A DNA stretch of 64,000 nt from Littorina saxatilis (Eukaryota > Mollusca > Gastropoda > Littorinimorpha > Littorinidae): contig NW_027125704.1 in assembly GCF_037325665.1 (NCBI RefSeq), forward strand, positions 1 to 64,000. The letters run 5' to 3'. A model generated the notes under the pieces. That model saw nothing but the letters and a program-made list of their open reading frames with translations. It made no database searches and was not told the origin of the DNA. Position numbers and translations under genes: made by a program. Positions 30,946-42,550 of this stretch are shown here, in pieces (within the stretch, counting starts at the first letter, position 1; each line of letters begins with the position of its first letter).

Positions 30946-33900
30946 AGTGTTGCCCGTGGGTATTGGAGTAAGTGTTGCCCGTGGGTAGTGGAGTAAGTGT
31001 TGCCCTTGGGTACTGAAGTAGCACTTGGGTAGTGGAGTAAGTGTTGCCCGTGGGTAGTGGAGTAAGTGTTGCCCGTGGGCAGTGGAGTAAGTGTTGCCCT
31101 TGGGTAGTGGAGTAGCACTTGGGTAGTGGAGTAGCACTTGGGTAGTGAAGTAGCACTTGGGTAGTGAAGTAGCACTTGGGTAGTGGAGTAAGTGTTGCCC
31201 GTGGGTAGTGGAGTAAGTGTTGCCCGTGGGTAGTGGAGTAAGTGTTGCCCGTGGGCAGTGGAGTAAGTGTTGCCCTTGGGTAGTGGAGTAGCACTTGGGT
31301 AGTGGAGTAGCACTTGGGTAGTGAAGTAGCACTTGGGTAGTGAAGTAGCACTTGGGTAGTGGAGTAAGTGTTGCCCTTGGGTAGTGGAGTAAGTGTTGCC
31401 CGTGGGTAGTGGAGTAAGTGTTGCCCGTGGGCAGTGGAGTAAGTGTTGCCCTTGGGTAGTGGAGTAGCACTTGGGTAGTGGAGTAGCACTTGGGTAGTGA
31501 AGTAGCACTTGGGTAGTGAAGTAGCACTTGGGTAGTGGAGTAAGTGTTGCCCGTGGGTATTGGAGTAAGTGTTGCCCTTGGGGAGTGGAGTAAGTGTTGC
31601 CCTTGGGTACTGAAGTAGCACTTGGGTAGTGGAGTAAGTGTTGCCCGTGGGTACTGAAGTAGCACTTGGGTAGTGGAGTAAGTGTTGCCCGTGGGTAGTG
31701 GAGTAAGTGTTGCCCCTGGGTATTGGAGTAAGTGTTGCCCTTGGGGAGTGGAGTAAGTGTTGCCCTTGGGTACTGAAGTAGCACTTGGGTAGTGGAGTAA
31801 GTGTTGCCCGTGGGTAGTGGAGTAAGTGTTGCCCGTGGGTATTGGAGTAAGTGTTGCCCTTGGGGAGTGGAGTAAGTGTTGCCCTTGGGTACTGAAGTAG
31901 CACTTGGGTAGTGGAGTAAGTGTTGCCCGTGGGTACTGAAGTAGCACTTGGGTAGTGGAGTAAGTGTTGCCCTTGGGTAGTGGAGTAAGTGTTGCCCGTG
32001 GGTAGTGGAGTAAGTGTTGCCCGTGGGCAGTGGAGTAAGTGTTGCCCTTGGGTAGTGGAGTAGCACTTGGGTAGTGGAGTAGCACTTGGGTAGTGAAGTA
32101 GCACTTGGGTAGTGAAGTAGCACTTGGGTAGTGGAGTAAGTGTTGCCCGTGGGTAGTGGAGTAAGTGTTGCCCGTGGGTATTGGAGTAAGTGTTGCCCTT
32201 GGGTACTGGAGTAGCACTTGGGTAGTGGAGTAGCACTTGGGTACTGAAGTAGCACTTGGGTAGTGGAGTAGCACTTGGGTAGTGGAGTAAGTGTTGCACT
32301 TGGGTAGTGGAGTAAGTGTTGCCCGTGGGTAGTGGAGTAAGTGTTGCCCGTGGGCAGTGGAGTAAGTGTTGCCCTTGGGTAGTGGAGTAGCACTTGGGTA
32401 CTGAAGTAGCACTTGGGTAGTGGAGTAAGTGTTGCCCGTGGGTAGTGGAGTAAGTGTTGCCCGTGGGTAGTGGAGTAAGTGTTGCCCGTGGGTATTGGAG
32501 TAAGTGTTGCCCTTGGGTACTGGAGTAGCACTTGGGTAGTGGAGTAGCACTTGGGTACTGAAGTAGCACTTGGGTAGTGGAGTAGCACTTGGGTAGTGGA
32601 GTAAGTGTTGCCCGTGGGTAGTGGAGTAAGTGTTGCCCGTGGGCAGTGGAGTAAGTGTTGCCCTTGGGTAGTGGAGTAGCACTTGGGTAGTGGAGTAGCA
32701 CTTGGGTAGTGGAGTAAGTGTTGCCCGTGGGTAGTGGAGTAAGTGTTGCCCGTGGGTAGTGGAGTAAGTGTTGCCCGTGGGCAGTGGAGTAAGTGTTGCC
32801 CTTGGGTAGTGGAGTAGCACTTGGGTAGTGGAGTAGCACTTGGGTAGTGAAGTAGCACTTGGGTAGTGAAGTAGCACTTGGGTAGTGGAGTAAGTGTTGC
32901 CCGTGGGTAGTGGAGTAAGTGTTGCCCGTGGGCAGTGGAGTAAGTGTTGCCCTTGGGTAGTGGAGTAGCACTTGGGTAGTGGAGTAGCACTTGGGTAGTG
33001 GAGTAAGTGTTGCCCGTGGGTAGTGGAGTAAGTGTTGCCCGTGGGTAGTGGAGTAAGTGTTGCCCGTGGGCAGTGGAGTAAGTGTTGCCCTTGGGTAGTG
33101 GAGTAGCACTTGGGTAGTGGAGTAGCACTTGGGTAGTGAAGTAGCACTTGGGTAGTGAAGTAGCACTTGGGTAGTGGAGTAAGTGTTGCCCGTGGGTAGT
33201 GGAGTAAGTGTTGCCCGTGGGCAGTGGAGTAAGTGTTGCCCTTGGGTAGTGGAGTAGCACTTGGGTAGTGGAGTAGCACTTGGGTAGTGAAGTAGCACTT
33301 GGGTAGTGAAGTAGCACTTGGGTAGTGGAGTAAGTGTTGCCCGTGGGTAGTGGAGTAAGTGTTGCCCGTGGGTAGTGGAGTAAGTGTTGCCCGTGGGCAG
33401 TGGAGTAAGTGTTGCCCTTGGGTAGTGGAGTAGCACTTGGGTAGTGGAGTAGCACTTGGGTAGTGGAGTAAGTGTTGCCCGTGGGTAGTGGAGTAAGTGT
33501 TGCCCGTGGGTAGTGGAGTAAGTGTTGCCCGTGGGCAGTGGAGTAAGTGTTGCCCTTGGGTAGTGGAGTAGCACTTGGGTAGTGGAGTAGCACTTGGGTA
33601 GTGAAGTAGCACTTGGGTAGTGAAGTAGCACTTGGGTAGTGGAGTAAGTGTTGCCCGTGGGTAGTGGAGTAAGTGTTGCCCGTGGGCAGTGGAGTAAGTG
33701 TTGCCCTTGGGTAGTGGAGTAGCACTTGGGTAGTGGAGTAGCACTTGGGTAGTGGAGTAAGTGTTGCCCGTGGGTAGTGGAGTAAGTGTTGCCCGTGGGT
33801 AGTGGAGTAAGTGTTGCCCGTGGGCAGTGGAGTAAGTGTTGCCCTTGGGTACTGGAGTAGCACTTGGGTAGTGGAGTAGCACTTGGGTACTGAAGTAGCA

Positions 33901-36518
33901 CTTGGGTAGTGGAGTAGCACTTGGGTACTGGAGTAAGTGTTGCCCGTGGGTAGTGGAGTAAGTGTTGCCCGTGGGCAGTGGAGTAAGTGTTGCCCTTGGG
34001 TAGTGGAGTAGCACTTGGGTAGTGGAGTAGCACTTGGGTAGTGGAGTAAGTGTTGCCCGTGGGTAGTGGAGTAAGTGTTGCCCGTGGGTAGTGGAGTAAG
34101 TGTTGCCCGTGGGCAGTGGAGTAAGTGTTGCCCTTGGGTAGTGGAGTAGCACTTGGGTAGTGGAGTAGCACTTGGGTAGTGAAGTAGCACTTGGGTAGTG
34201 AAGTAGCACTTGGGTAGTGGAGTAAGTGTTGCCCGTGGGTAGTGGAGTAAGTGTTGCCCGTGGGCAGTGGAGTAAGTGTTGCCCTTGGGTAGTGGAGTAG
34301 CACTTGGGTAGTGGAGTAGCACTTGGGTAGTGGAGTAAGTGTTGCCCGTGGGTAGTGGAGTAAGTGTTGCCCGTGGGTAGTGGAGTAAGTGTTGCCCGTG
34401 GGCAGTGGAGTAAGTGTTGCCCTTGGGTAGTGGAGTAGCACTTGGGTAGTGGAGTAGCACTTGGGTAGTGAAGTAGCACTTGGGTAGTGAAGTAGCACTT
34501 GGGTAGTGGAGTAAGTGTTGCCCGTGGGTAGTGGAGTAAGTGTTGCCCGTGGGCAGTGGAGTAAGTGTTGCCCTTGGGTAGTGGAGTAGCACTTGGGTAG
34601 TGGAGTAGCACTTGGGTAGTGAAGTAGCACTTGGGTAGTGAAGTAGCACTTGGGTAGTGGAGTAAGTGTTGCCCGTGGGTAGTGGAGTAAGTATTGCCCG
34701 TGGGTATTGGAGTAAGTGTTGCCCGTGGGCAGTGGAGTAAGTGTTGCCCTTGGGTAGTGGAGTAGCACTTGGGTAGTGGAGTAGCACTTGGGTAGTGGAG
34801 TAAGTGTTGCCCGTGGGTAGTGGAGTAAGTGTTGCCCGTGGGTAGTGGAGTAAGTGTTGCCCGTGGGCAGTGGAGTAAGTGTTGCCCTTGGGTAGTGGAG
34901 TAGCACTTGGGTAGTGGAGTAGCACTTGGGTAGTGAAGTAGCACTTGGGTAGTGAAGTAGCACTTGGGTAGTGGAGTAAGTGTTGCCCGTGGGTAGTGGA
35001 GTAAGTGTTGCCCGTGGGCAGTGGAGTAAGTGTTGCCCTTGGGTAGTGGAGTAGCACTTGGGTAGTGGAGTAGCACTTGGGTAGTGGAGTAAGTGTTGCC
35101 CGTGGGTAGTGGAGTAAGTGTTGCCCGTGGGTAGTGGAGTAAGTGTTGCCCGTGGGCAGTGGAGTAAGTGTTGCCCTTGGGTAGTGGAGTAGCACTTGGG
35201 TAGTGGAGTAGCACTTGGGTAGTGAAGTAGCACTTGGGTAGTGAAGTAGCACTTGGGTAGTGGAGTAAGTGTTGCCCGTGGGTAGTGGAGTAAGTGTTGC
35301 CCGTGGGCAGTGGAGTAAGTGTTGCCCTTGGGTAGTGGAGTAGCACTTGGGTAGTGGAGTAGCACTTGGGTAGTGGAGTAAGTGTTGCCCGTGGGTAGTG
35401 GAGTAAGTGTTGCCCGTGGGTAGTGGAGTAAGTGTTGCCCGTGGGCAGTGGAGTAAGTGTTGCCCTTGGGTAGTGGAGTAGCACTTGGGTAGTGGAGTAG
35501 CACTTGGGTAGTGAAGTAGCACTTGGGTAGTGAAGTAGCACTTGGGTAGTGGAGTAAGTGTTGCCCGTGGGTAGTGGAGTAAGTGTTGCCCGTGGGCAGT
35601 GGAGTAAGTGTTGCCCTTGGGCAGTGGAGTAAGTGTTGCCCTTGGGTAGTGGAGTAGCACTTGGGTAGTGGAGTAGCACTTGGGTAGTGGAGTAAGTGTT
35701 GCCCGTGGGTAGTGGAGTAAGTGTTGCCCGTGGGTAGTGGAGTAAGTGTTGCCCGTGGGCAGTGGAGTAAGTGTTGCCCTTGGGTAGTGGAGTAGCACTT
35801 GGGTAGTGGAGTAGCACTTGGGTAGTGAAGTAGCACTTGGGTAGTGAAGTAGCACTTGGGTAGTGGAGTAAGTGTTGCCCGTGGGTAGTGGAGTAAGTGT
35901 TGCCCGTGGGCAGTGGAGTAAGTGTTGCCCTTGGGTAGTGGAGTAGCACTTGGGTAGTGGAGTAGCACTTGGGTAGTGGAGTAAGTGTTGCCCGTGGGTA
36001 GTGGAGTAAGTGTTGCCCGTGGGTAGTGGAGTAAGTGTTGCCCGTGGGCAGTGGAGTAAGTGTTGCCCTTGGGTAGTGGAGTAGCACTTGGGTAGTGGAG
36101 TAGCACTTGGGTAGTGAAGTAGCACTTGGGTAGTGAAGTAGCACTTGGGTAGTGGAGTAAGTGTTGCCCGTGGGTAGTGGAGTAAGTGTTGCCCGTGGGC
36201 AGTGGAGTAAGTGTTGCCCTTGGGTAGTGGAGTAGCACTTGGGTAGTGGAGTAGCACTTGGGTAGTGGAGTAAGTGTTGCCCGTGGGTAGTGGAGTAAGT
36301 GTTGCCCGTGGGTAGTGGAGTAAGTGTTGCCCGTGGGCAGTGGAGTAAGTGTTGCCCTTGGGTAGTGGAGTAGCACTTGGGTAGTGGAGTAGCACTTGGG
36401 TAGTGAAGTAGCACTTGGGTAGTGAAGTAGCACTTGGGTAGTGGAGTAAGTGTTGCCCGTGGGTAGTGGAGTAAGTGTTGCCCGTGGGCAGTGGAGTAAG
36501 TGTTGCCCTTGGGTAGGG
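30946..36518. repeat. Minisatellite of 25-bp and 19-bp units (long allele, 5.6 kb)
   Basis: The same two units as at 4835-6269, in reverse complement, arranged in higher-order blocks of roughly 420 bp in the middle of the array (recurrent GGGCAGTGGAGTAAGTGTTG spacing). The end near 30946-32000 matches the variant-rich part of the short array; the middle is homogeneous, as expected from recent unequal exchange. All three frames are open on the minus strand for the arithmetic reason given for the short array. Confidence 0.92.
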
Positions 36519-36530
36519 TGGATGGATGGA

Positions 36531-37399
36531 ACTTTTGACGCTTTGAAAAAAAAGGAAAGGCTTTGCTTCTCGTTGGCCTTGAGGACTTCCTTACGACGCA
36601 CTCTTCAGGGCCATTGATATACGTGCAGTAGTTTACCCGTGAGTCGTGGCTACCCGTGGCTAGCGGTTTCCCGTGAGTCGTGGCTACCCACGGGCAACGC
36701 ACAGACACTACCCGTGGGTAGTGGCCCCCGAGGTCTCAAAAACTCAAAAAGGAGGGGGGGGGCCAAAACAACCTATGGGGGGGGGTAAACTGGGCCTCGA
36801 TGGGCGACTGCCCCCCTTGTATTACCTTATATACACACCACACAGGGTACCCATCACTTAGACGGCCTCTAACCCCCCAAAAATAAAGCTCGCTCTAGCC
36901 TTTAAGTTTTACCCACGTCGAGCAGGGGGTAGGTTGGAAGGGAGGGGGGAGGGTGGATGGATGGAACTTTTGACGCTTTGAAAAAAAAGGAAAGGCTTTG
37001 CTTCTCGTTGGCCTTGAGGACTTCCTTACGACGCACTCTTCAGGGCCATTGATATACGTGCAGTAGTTTACCCGTGAGTCGTGGCTACCCGTGGCTAGCG
37101 GTTTCCCGTGAGTCGTGGCTACCCACGGGCAACGCACAGACACTACCCGTGGGTAGTGGCCCCCGAGGTCTCAAAAACTCAAAAAGGAGGGGGGGGGCCA
37201 AAACAACCTATGGGGGGGGTAAACTGGGCCTCGATGGGCGACTGCCCCCCTTGTATTACCTTATATACACGCCACACAGGGTACCCATCACTTAGACGGC
37301 CTCTAACCCCCCAAAAATAAAGCTCGCTCTAGCCTTTAAGTTTTACCCACGTCGAGCAGGGGGTAGGTTGGAAGGGAGGGGGGAGGGTGGATGGATGGA
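36531..37399. repeat. 435-bp direct tandem duplication, only in the right copy
   Basis: ACTTTTGACGCTTTG starts at 36531, 36966 and 37400. The two 435-bp units differ by a handful of bases. The left inverted repeat has one unit. Confidence 0.8.
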
Positions 37400-37503
37400 A
37401 CTTTTGACGCTTTGAAAAAAATGGTAAGGCTTTGAAAAAAAGAGGTAAATTGGGTGTTTTGTGGTGAGCAATTGGGGAGTCTTGAATACCCCACGGGTCC
37501 AGT

Positions 37504-37726
37504 TTAGACAGTCTTCTCGTTGGCCTTGAGGACCTTCTTACGACGCTCTCCGCCCTTGCGGATCAGTTTTATCGTCCAGTCTGGCCCGTCAAAGCACGTG
37601 GTGTACTTTCTAAACTTGGCCTCGGGGTCAACCAGAATAGACACTGTCCCGTCCTCAGAGCCTTTGATGGCACTGACCTGGAATCTCTGGGGCGTGTTTG
37701 GGGGCTTTTCCTCCTCACTTTTGTCT
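37504..37726 (-). CDS. Small basic ORF fragment, possible exon, repeat copy 2
   Basis: Mirror of 4057-4279 with one residue changed. The start is equally unclear. The upstream GT-rich in-frame extension differs between copies by indels while the charged segment is conserved, which favours coding for the latter. Confidence 0.35.
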
Positions 37727-37729
37727 ATA

Positions 37730-39430
37730 TAACTGTGCCCAGGCTGTGTACCCGGGCTCACACACTGGACACACACACACACCCTCCGCAAGACGAGATC
37801 TGCCCCGTGAGTAGAACTGACTCCTGGGACACACACACACTCTCCGCAAGACGACCCCCGGGCCGCGAGTAGGACTGACTCCTGGGACACACACACAGTT
37901 TGTATGTCGCCTCTCTCCTATCTTATAATAGGTGTACCCCAGCTCGAGCCGGGATACACAGCCTGGGTACAACTATTTCACTATATAATATGACTTAAAA
38001 AATCTCCGTGCTTAACTTAAGAGTATATATAACTGTACCTAGGCTGTGTACCCGGGCTCACACACTGGACACACACACACACAGACACACACAGCAGTTT
38101 CAGACAAGCTGTACGGCCCTTTGGAGTGTAGGCGTATATACTATCACTTGAAAAATCGCCGTGCGTAAATTCAGGGTATATATAAGTGTGCACCGACTGA
38201 CACACAGAGAGTGTCCCTGCCCTGTCTCTGTGTGCACACGTCCTGTGTCTATCTGTTGGTCGACCGGCTCATATATCTTATAATAATTCGAGCCGGTGCA
38301 CAGAGCCTGTGCACACTTATGTATACCCTGAAGTTACGCACGGAACTTTTTTTAGTGATAGTATATAGTAAAAAATGTGTGCACAGGCTCTGTGCACAGG
38401 CTCGAGCCGGTGCACACAATTATAAGATATATAGGAGCTGGTGAACAGTTTGAAATTGGCTGCTGCTTCTGAGAGACCCCCTCTAACACAAATCCAGTGT
38501 CCCCGGCTTACTTCTAGGGTACATCCTGACCTCAGAAGAAACACGCCATAATAGAATCTGTGATAACCTCAGAATATAACCGACGCCCCTCCCTTACGGT
38601 CGGGTCGAGCTGGCGGGTATAGCATGGTATATCTCAAAATATAACCTCACAGAGACCCCCTCTAACACAAATCCAGTGTCCCCGGCTTACTTTTAGGGTA
38701 CATCCCGACGTTATAACTGTCACTGCTTTTTTGCTGTTCTATATAATAGAGAAGGTGCACAGTGCACAGTTATATATATATACTCTTAAGGTACGCACGG
38801 AGATTTTTTTATGTGTTGTGTGATTTATAATCTGGCAACAAATATTGCACTCTGTCTGCCGGAGTACGGATTATATTTTTGGTATATTAGTCTAAATTAC
38901 GCACGGAAATTTTTTAACAGATACTATAGAGCAAAAATATTGTAATCCGGCTATGTAATCCGGCTCGAGCTGGAGTACAAAATAAAGACACATTACCCTG
39001 CGCTGTCTCGGGGTGAAAGGGCAATGCAAATATATTTCAAACTAGACCCGTGGGGTACCTTCAAGACTCCCCAATCGCCCCAGGTAGGTTACCCGCGGGT
39101 AGTATCCAGAAGTAAAGTAGGCTACCCGCGGGTAGTATCCAGAAGTAAAACACGGGCTACACTCGACCACGGTCACGCACACCCACAGGCTACACTCGAC
39201 CCCACAAGGAGTGGGGAAATATTACCCGTGGGGTAAACATCAAGACTTCCCAATCTCCCCCCACGGCCAAATTTGGACATGCGTGCGCACACGCACACAC
39301 ACCTGTCCCAAAAGCAGCGGCCAACTACTCTTATGTATCTTATAATAGTTCGAGCCGGTGTACAGACCCTGAAGTTACGCACGGAGATTTTTTTTTATTG
39401 GTATTATATAGTAAAATATGTGTGCATTAG
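37730..39430. repeat. Palindromic TATA modules, right copy
   Basis: Mirror of 2360-4050. Differences include loss of about 24 bp of one TATATAACTGTGCACC module (near 39365) and a doubled TACCCGCGGGTAGTATCC segment (39086-39135). Confidence 0.6.
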
Positions 39431-39452
39431 ATCTGCGCAGTAAAAGATAGCT

Positions 39453-39794
39453 ATGTACCTGCAGGTCAAGAAAAATTTGTTCATGAACAACTCCACGCTC
39501 GCCCTAAAACGATTCGAAGACTTTGAAGCCGCCGTCTCTCTCACCAATTCTATCTTAGACAACGACGGCAGGTGCGGCGAGTCTGAGAACGACCTACAAG
39601 ACCTAACCAAGCTCCTCGTCAACGAGTACGAAATCAGCAACAAGCGTCACACGGCGATGCTGGACGTGTCTAAGGAGACGGGTCTCGCCTTGTACGTGGA
39701 GCCCGGGTGTGACCCGGAAGAAGACTGTGGTTGTGCAAATGAAAGTAGACATACACAAAATGGCCGCCCTCATGTTGTTGTGACGAAAAATTAA
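39453..39794 (+). CDS. Small hypothetical protein, 113 aa, repeat copy 2
   Basis: Same product as at 1992-2333, convergent with the second Rep-like gene. A TATA-like AGTAAAATA stretch and the palindromic modules lie upstream. Function unknown. Confidence 0.6.
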   Translation: MYLQVKKNLFMNNSTLALKRFEDFEAAVSLTNSILDNDGRCGESENDLQDLTKLLVNEYEISNKRHTAMLDVSKETGLALYVEPGCDPEEDCGCANESRHTQNGRPHVVVTKN

Positions 39795-39828
39795 AAACCG
39801 CAAAATTTTAAATTGTTTGTAATTTTTT

Positions 39829-41571
39829 TTATTTACTCAAAGCAATCATCATATGACCCGTGAAGTAGGCGTCGCCCCTTACCATGGAGTCGATCTCAGG
39901 ACCGAATCTTGTTTTGAGCAGGTGTTTGAGGCGTCTGTAAGGGCTGCTCTCCGGGGCCAGACGACCGCCGTCTAGCTCTTCTTGGAGCATCTGGCGCAGT
40001 TGCGGGGAGCGCCTTCTGACCATGTTCCCGCGTTCCTCGTCGTCCATGGAAACTGCTTTAAACATCTCAGAAGACACGTCGTCCCGAGGTCGTTTGGCGG
40101 GTACTTCTTCTTCTTCTTCTTCTTCTTCTGAGGATCGTTTCCTCTTTTTCGTCATCAGTTTGGTCAGGTTCTTGTCTATCTTGTCGGGGGCCATGCACTT
40201 CATTTCCCAGGGACAGAGGATAGCCTCGGCTACCTCGGAAGTGTCTGTGCCCCCACAGATCGACGGCGGCAGCATGTCCAGGAGTATGCTTCTGTTCATA
40301 CCTGCGAGGCCGTACCAACGAGTCCGCTTGACGATGTTGTCAAACAGCTCTTTGATGGAACCAGTGTTCTCCCCGTACTCCTCCACGAGCTCCGACAGGT
40401 CAGTTTTGAGGCGTTCTACCGCCTCTTCTCGGGTAAGACTAGAAGGGTCTATCCATTGTAGGCGCTCCTTCTCGAGGTCTCCGTCGAGCATGTGCACGTG
40501 GAACCTGTGGTCGATGGCTTCCGCGTCATGTTGAGATATGAAACGACGGCCGTGCTTCTTGGAGTGGGTCGCGTAGACGTCGTAAGGGGAGTGGTTGCTT
40601 AGGATGATTAGCTGCATGTCTGCCCGCGGGGTATACGAGTCCCCGAACGACTTGCGATTGAGAGAGCCGCTGGAGGCGTCTCCGCCCGTGATGCACTTTA
40701 GCTCGGAGATGTCCAACGACCGCTTCTGGGTATACTCGTCCACCACTAGAAACTGCATCCCCTCGGGGAGGTTGCAGGCGTTGTTGACGGAAGACACGAT
40801 GCTGGCCTTGTAGCGATCTACCACCTCCTTCTGCATCACGTAAGATTTACCCCAGCTGGGCTTCTTCGAGAAGATGTAGTAGTGCTTCTGCTTCACGTCT
40901 GTCCGACCTAGCCTCGGGGTAAACTCCACGGTGTAAGGATCGTACCCCTCGAGGAACTCGCCCGTCTTCTCGTCCGCCCTCCTGAAGGTCATGGTAAAGG
41001 GGTCCTCGCACTCTGGGCGAGCATCCATCTCTTCTTGTCGGTGAGACTTGGCCAGCACCGCTTTGCTCTGGGCCACCTGCCCGAGGGTGTTGCCCATGCC
41101 CACCAGGCCCTTCTTGACAATACCCGAAGTTGTCTCGTTGGTAATAATCTCGTTCATGCGCTGATTAATCTTGGTGTTGACAGCCACACCCACACATCTA
41201 TCGGAATACCTCTTACTGAGTAGTGCTGGTCTTACATCGTCACCAAATGCGCCTTCTAGCTTGCTGGGGTCGTAGCCATCGACAAAAATTGGATCCAGAA
41301 TACTGTAAGGGGCGGGGTGTTTGACCAATACACGAGACGTGTCTTCGAAGGATAGTCCGAACTTACTACACAGGGTCTTCATTCCGCTGTGAAATTTGAA
41401 TTGCCCAATAGAGCGCGCATACAAGACCTTATGCGACGGGACCATAAACCCCAAATCACACTGACCAGTGTTTTTTATGGCCTCGAGCATCATGCTGCCC
41501 ACACCGCTAGAGTAGTCTTTGTCGCTCATGCGAACGCAAATTGACTTTGCAGATATGTACTTAGAATCCAT
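39829..41571 (-). CDS. Rep-like SF3 helicase/ATPase, repeat copy 2
   Basis: The 580-aa product is identical to that at 215-1957. See that entry for motifs. The origin-like hairpin again lies about 50 bp upstream of the ATG. Identity of the copies points to gene conversion or a very recent duplication, as expected for a herpesvirus repeat kept equal during replication. Confidence 0.8.
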   Translation of the reverse strand: MDSKYISAKSICVRMSDKDYSSGVGSMMLEAIKNTGQCDLGFMVPSHKVLYARSIGQFKFHSGMKTLCSKFGLSFEDTSRVLVKHPAPYSILDPIFVDGYDPSKLEGAFGDDVRPALLSKRYSDRCVGVAVNTKINQRMNEIITNETTSGIVKKGLVGMGNTLGQVAQSKAVLAKSHRQEEMDARPECEDPFTMTFRRADEKTGEFLEGYDPYTVEFTPRLGRTDVKQKHYYIFSKKPSWGKSYVMQKEVVDRYKASIVSSVNNACNLPEGMQFLVVDEYTQKRSLDISELKCITGGDASSGSLNRKSFGDSYTPRADMQLIILSNHSPYDVYATHSKKHGRRFISQHDAEAIDHRFHVHMLDGDLEKERLQWIDPSSLTREEAVERLKTDLSELVEEYGENTGSIKELFDNIVKRTRWYGLAGMNRSILLDMLPPSICGGTDTSEVAEAILCPWEMKCMAPDKIDKNLTKLMTKKRKRSSEEEEEEEEVPAKRPRDDVSSEMFKAVSMDDEERGNMVRRRSPQLRQMLQEELDGGRLAPESSPYRRLKHLLKTRFGPEIDSMVRGDAYFTGHMMIALSK

Positions 41572-41620
41572 TTTAGTTGGTTTTTGCTATCTGGTGAATA
41601 TCAGACATGACAAACTAATA

Positions 41621-41735
41621 TCCCGCTCCCGCTCCCGCTCCCGCTCCCGATTTACTGGTTTTTGTTCTTAAAGAGGTTTTAAAACACCCCCAGAGGGAGC
41701 GGGAGCGGGAGCGGGAGCGGGAGCGGGAGCGGGAG
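41621..41735. other. Origin-like hairpin, right copy
   Basis: Mirror of 51-165: (CCCGCT)n at 41621-41649 and (GGGAGC)n at 41695-41735 around the TTTTAAAAC spacer. Confidence 0.5.
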
Positions 41736-41785
41736 TGAGAGGATAGACACCGTAGTATGTATACATTTGTGTGTTAGTTAACACC

Positions 41786-42174
41786 CACAAGTGTTAACAT
41801 ACATACTACGACCACCCTGATGTAGTCATATACCTACAAGTCACTGGTTACAGTGATACCGATGGCTTTTTTTAACACCCCCCCTCCACGGGGTATATTT
41901 ACAGCATTCTTCTAGAGTATAATACTAATAAGAATAAAAAATAACACCCAAACACCAAAATGAAATAAATATTTCGGAGTAAAAACTCCTTCTTCAGTAA
42001 TGGAATCAAAAAGAGTATAATATACTAACTAAAAAAGCGGGAGGGATTATATTAAGCGCGCACCCTATCCCTCCCCCCCTAGTCTGGGTAGTAGACCAAA
42101 CACCCCCACGAGATATTTATAATTTTGATCCCACCCACCCTACCATTACTACCCCAAAAGCGTACGAGTAGACA
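41786..42174. other. Junction outside the right repeat, no gene seen
   Basis: The sequence after the repeat end reuses its terminal words (AAGTGTTAACATACATACTACG after GTTAGTTAACACC), a small imperfect palindrome at the border. The rest is AT-rich. Confidence 0.45.
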
Positions 42175-42430
42175 CTGGACACACCCCCGGTGGGCCGTGA
42201 GTACAACTTACAAACACACACTGGACACACCCCCGGCGGGCCGTGAGTACAACTTACAAACACACTCTGGACACACACTGGACACACCCCCGGTGGGCCG
42301 TGAGTACAACTTACAAACACACTCTTAACACACACTGGACACACCCTCGGCGGCCGTGCGTACAACTTACAAACACACACTGGACACACCCCCCGGCGGG
42401 CCGTGAGTACAATTTACAAACACACGCTGG
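42175..42430. repeat. Minisatellite, about five units of 46-58 bp
   Basis: Units start CTGGACACACCCCCGG and contain GGGCCGTGAGTACAACTTAC. Related GT-rich sequence in opposite orientation occurs at 3885-4020 in the inverted repeat. Confidence 0.8.
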
Positions 42431-42444
42431 ACACATACTCTTCT

Positions 42445-42550
42445 CTCTCCGCGGACCGAGGTCTGTTGTATCAGACCGGGGTTTGTTGAACTGGACAGAG
42501 GTCTGTTGTATCTGACCCGGAAGGGGGGGGGGGGTTGTTGTAGACTGAGG
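42445..42550 (+). promoter_or_regulatory. Three viral promoter boxes without an adjacent gene
   Basis: ACCGAGGTCTGTTGTATC, ACCGGGGTTTGTTGAACT and ACAGAGGTCTGTTGTATC in tandem, plus strand. No TATA box or ORF with good features follows closely. Confidence 0.5.

Larger units (their letters stand above)
29453..41785. repeat. Right copy of large inverted repeat (longer)
   Basis: Reverse complement of 1-7757 with an expanded minisatellite (30946-36518), a second 435-bp unit (36531-37399) and small indels. Its inner border (29453) lies inside the Tigger element, of which 481 bp remain (29453-29933). Both genes of the left copy are intact here. Confidence 0.93.

Noticed and set aside
30833-36708. 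Giant minus-strand frames of about 1,820-1,930 codons, three overlapping
   Set aside because: They are translations of the 25/19-bp minisatellite, whose unit lengths rotate the frame and contain no stops. All three frames give the same peptides, and the same holds for the shorter left array.
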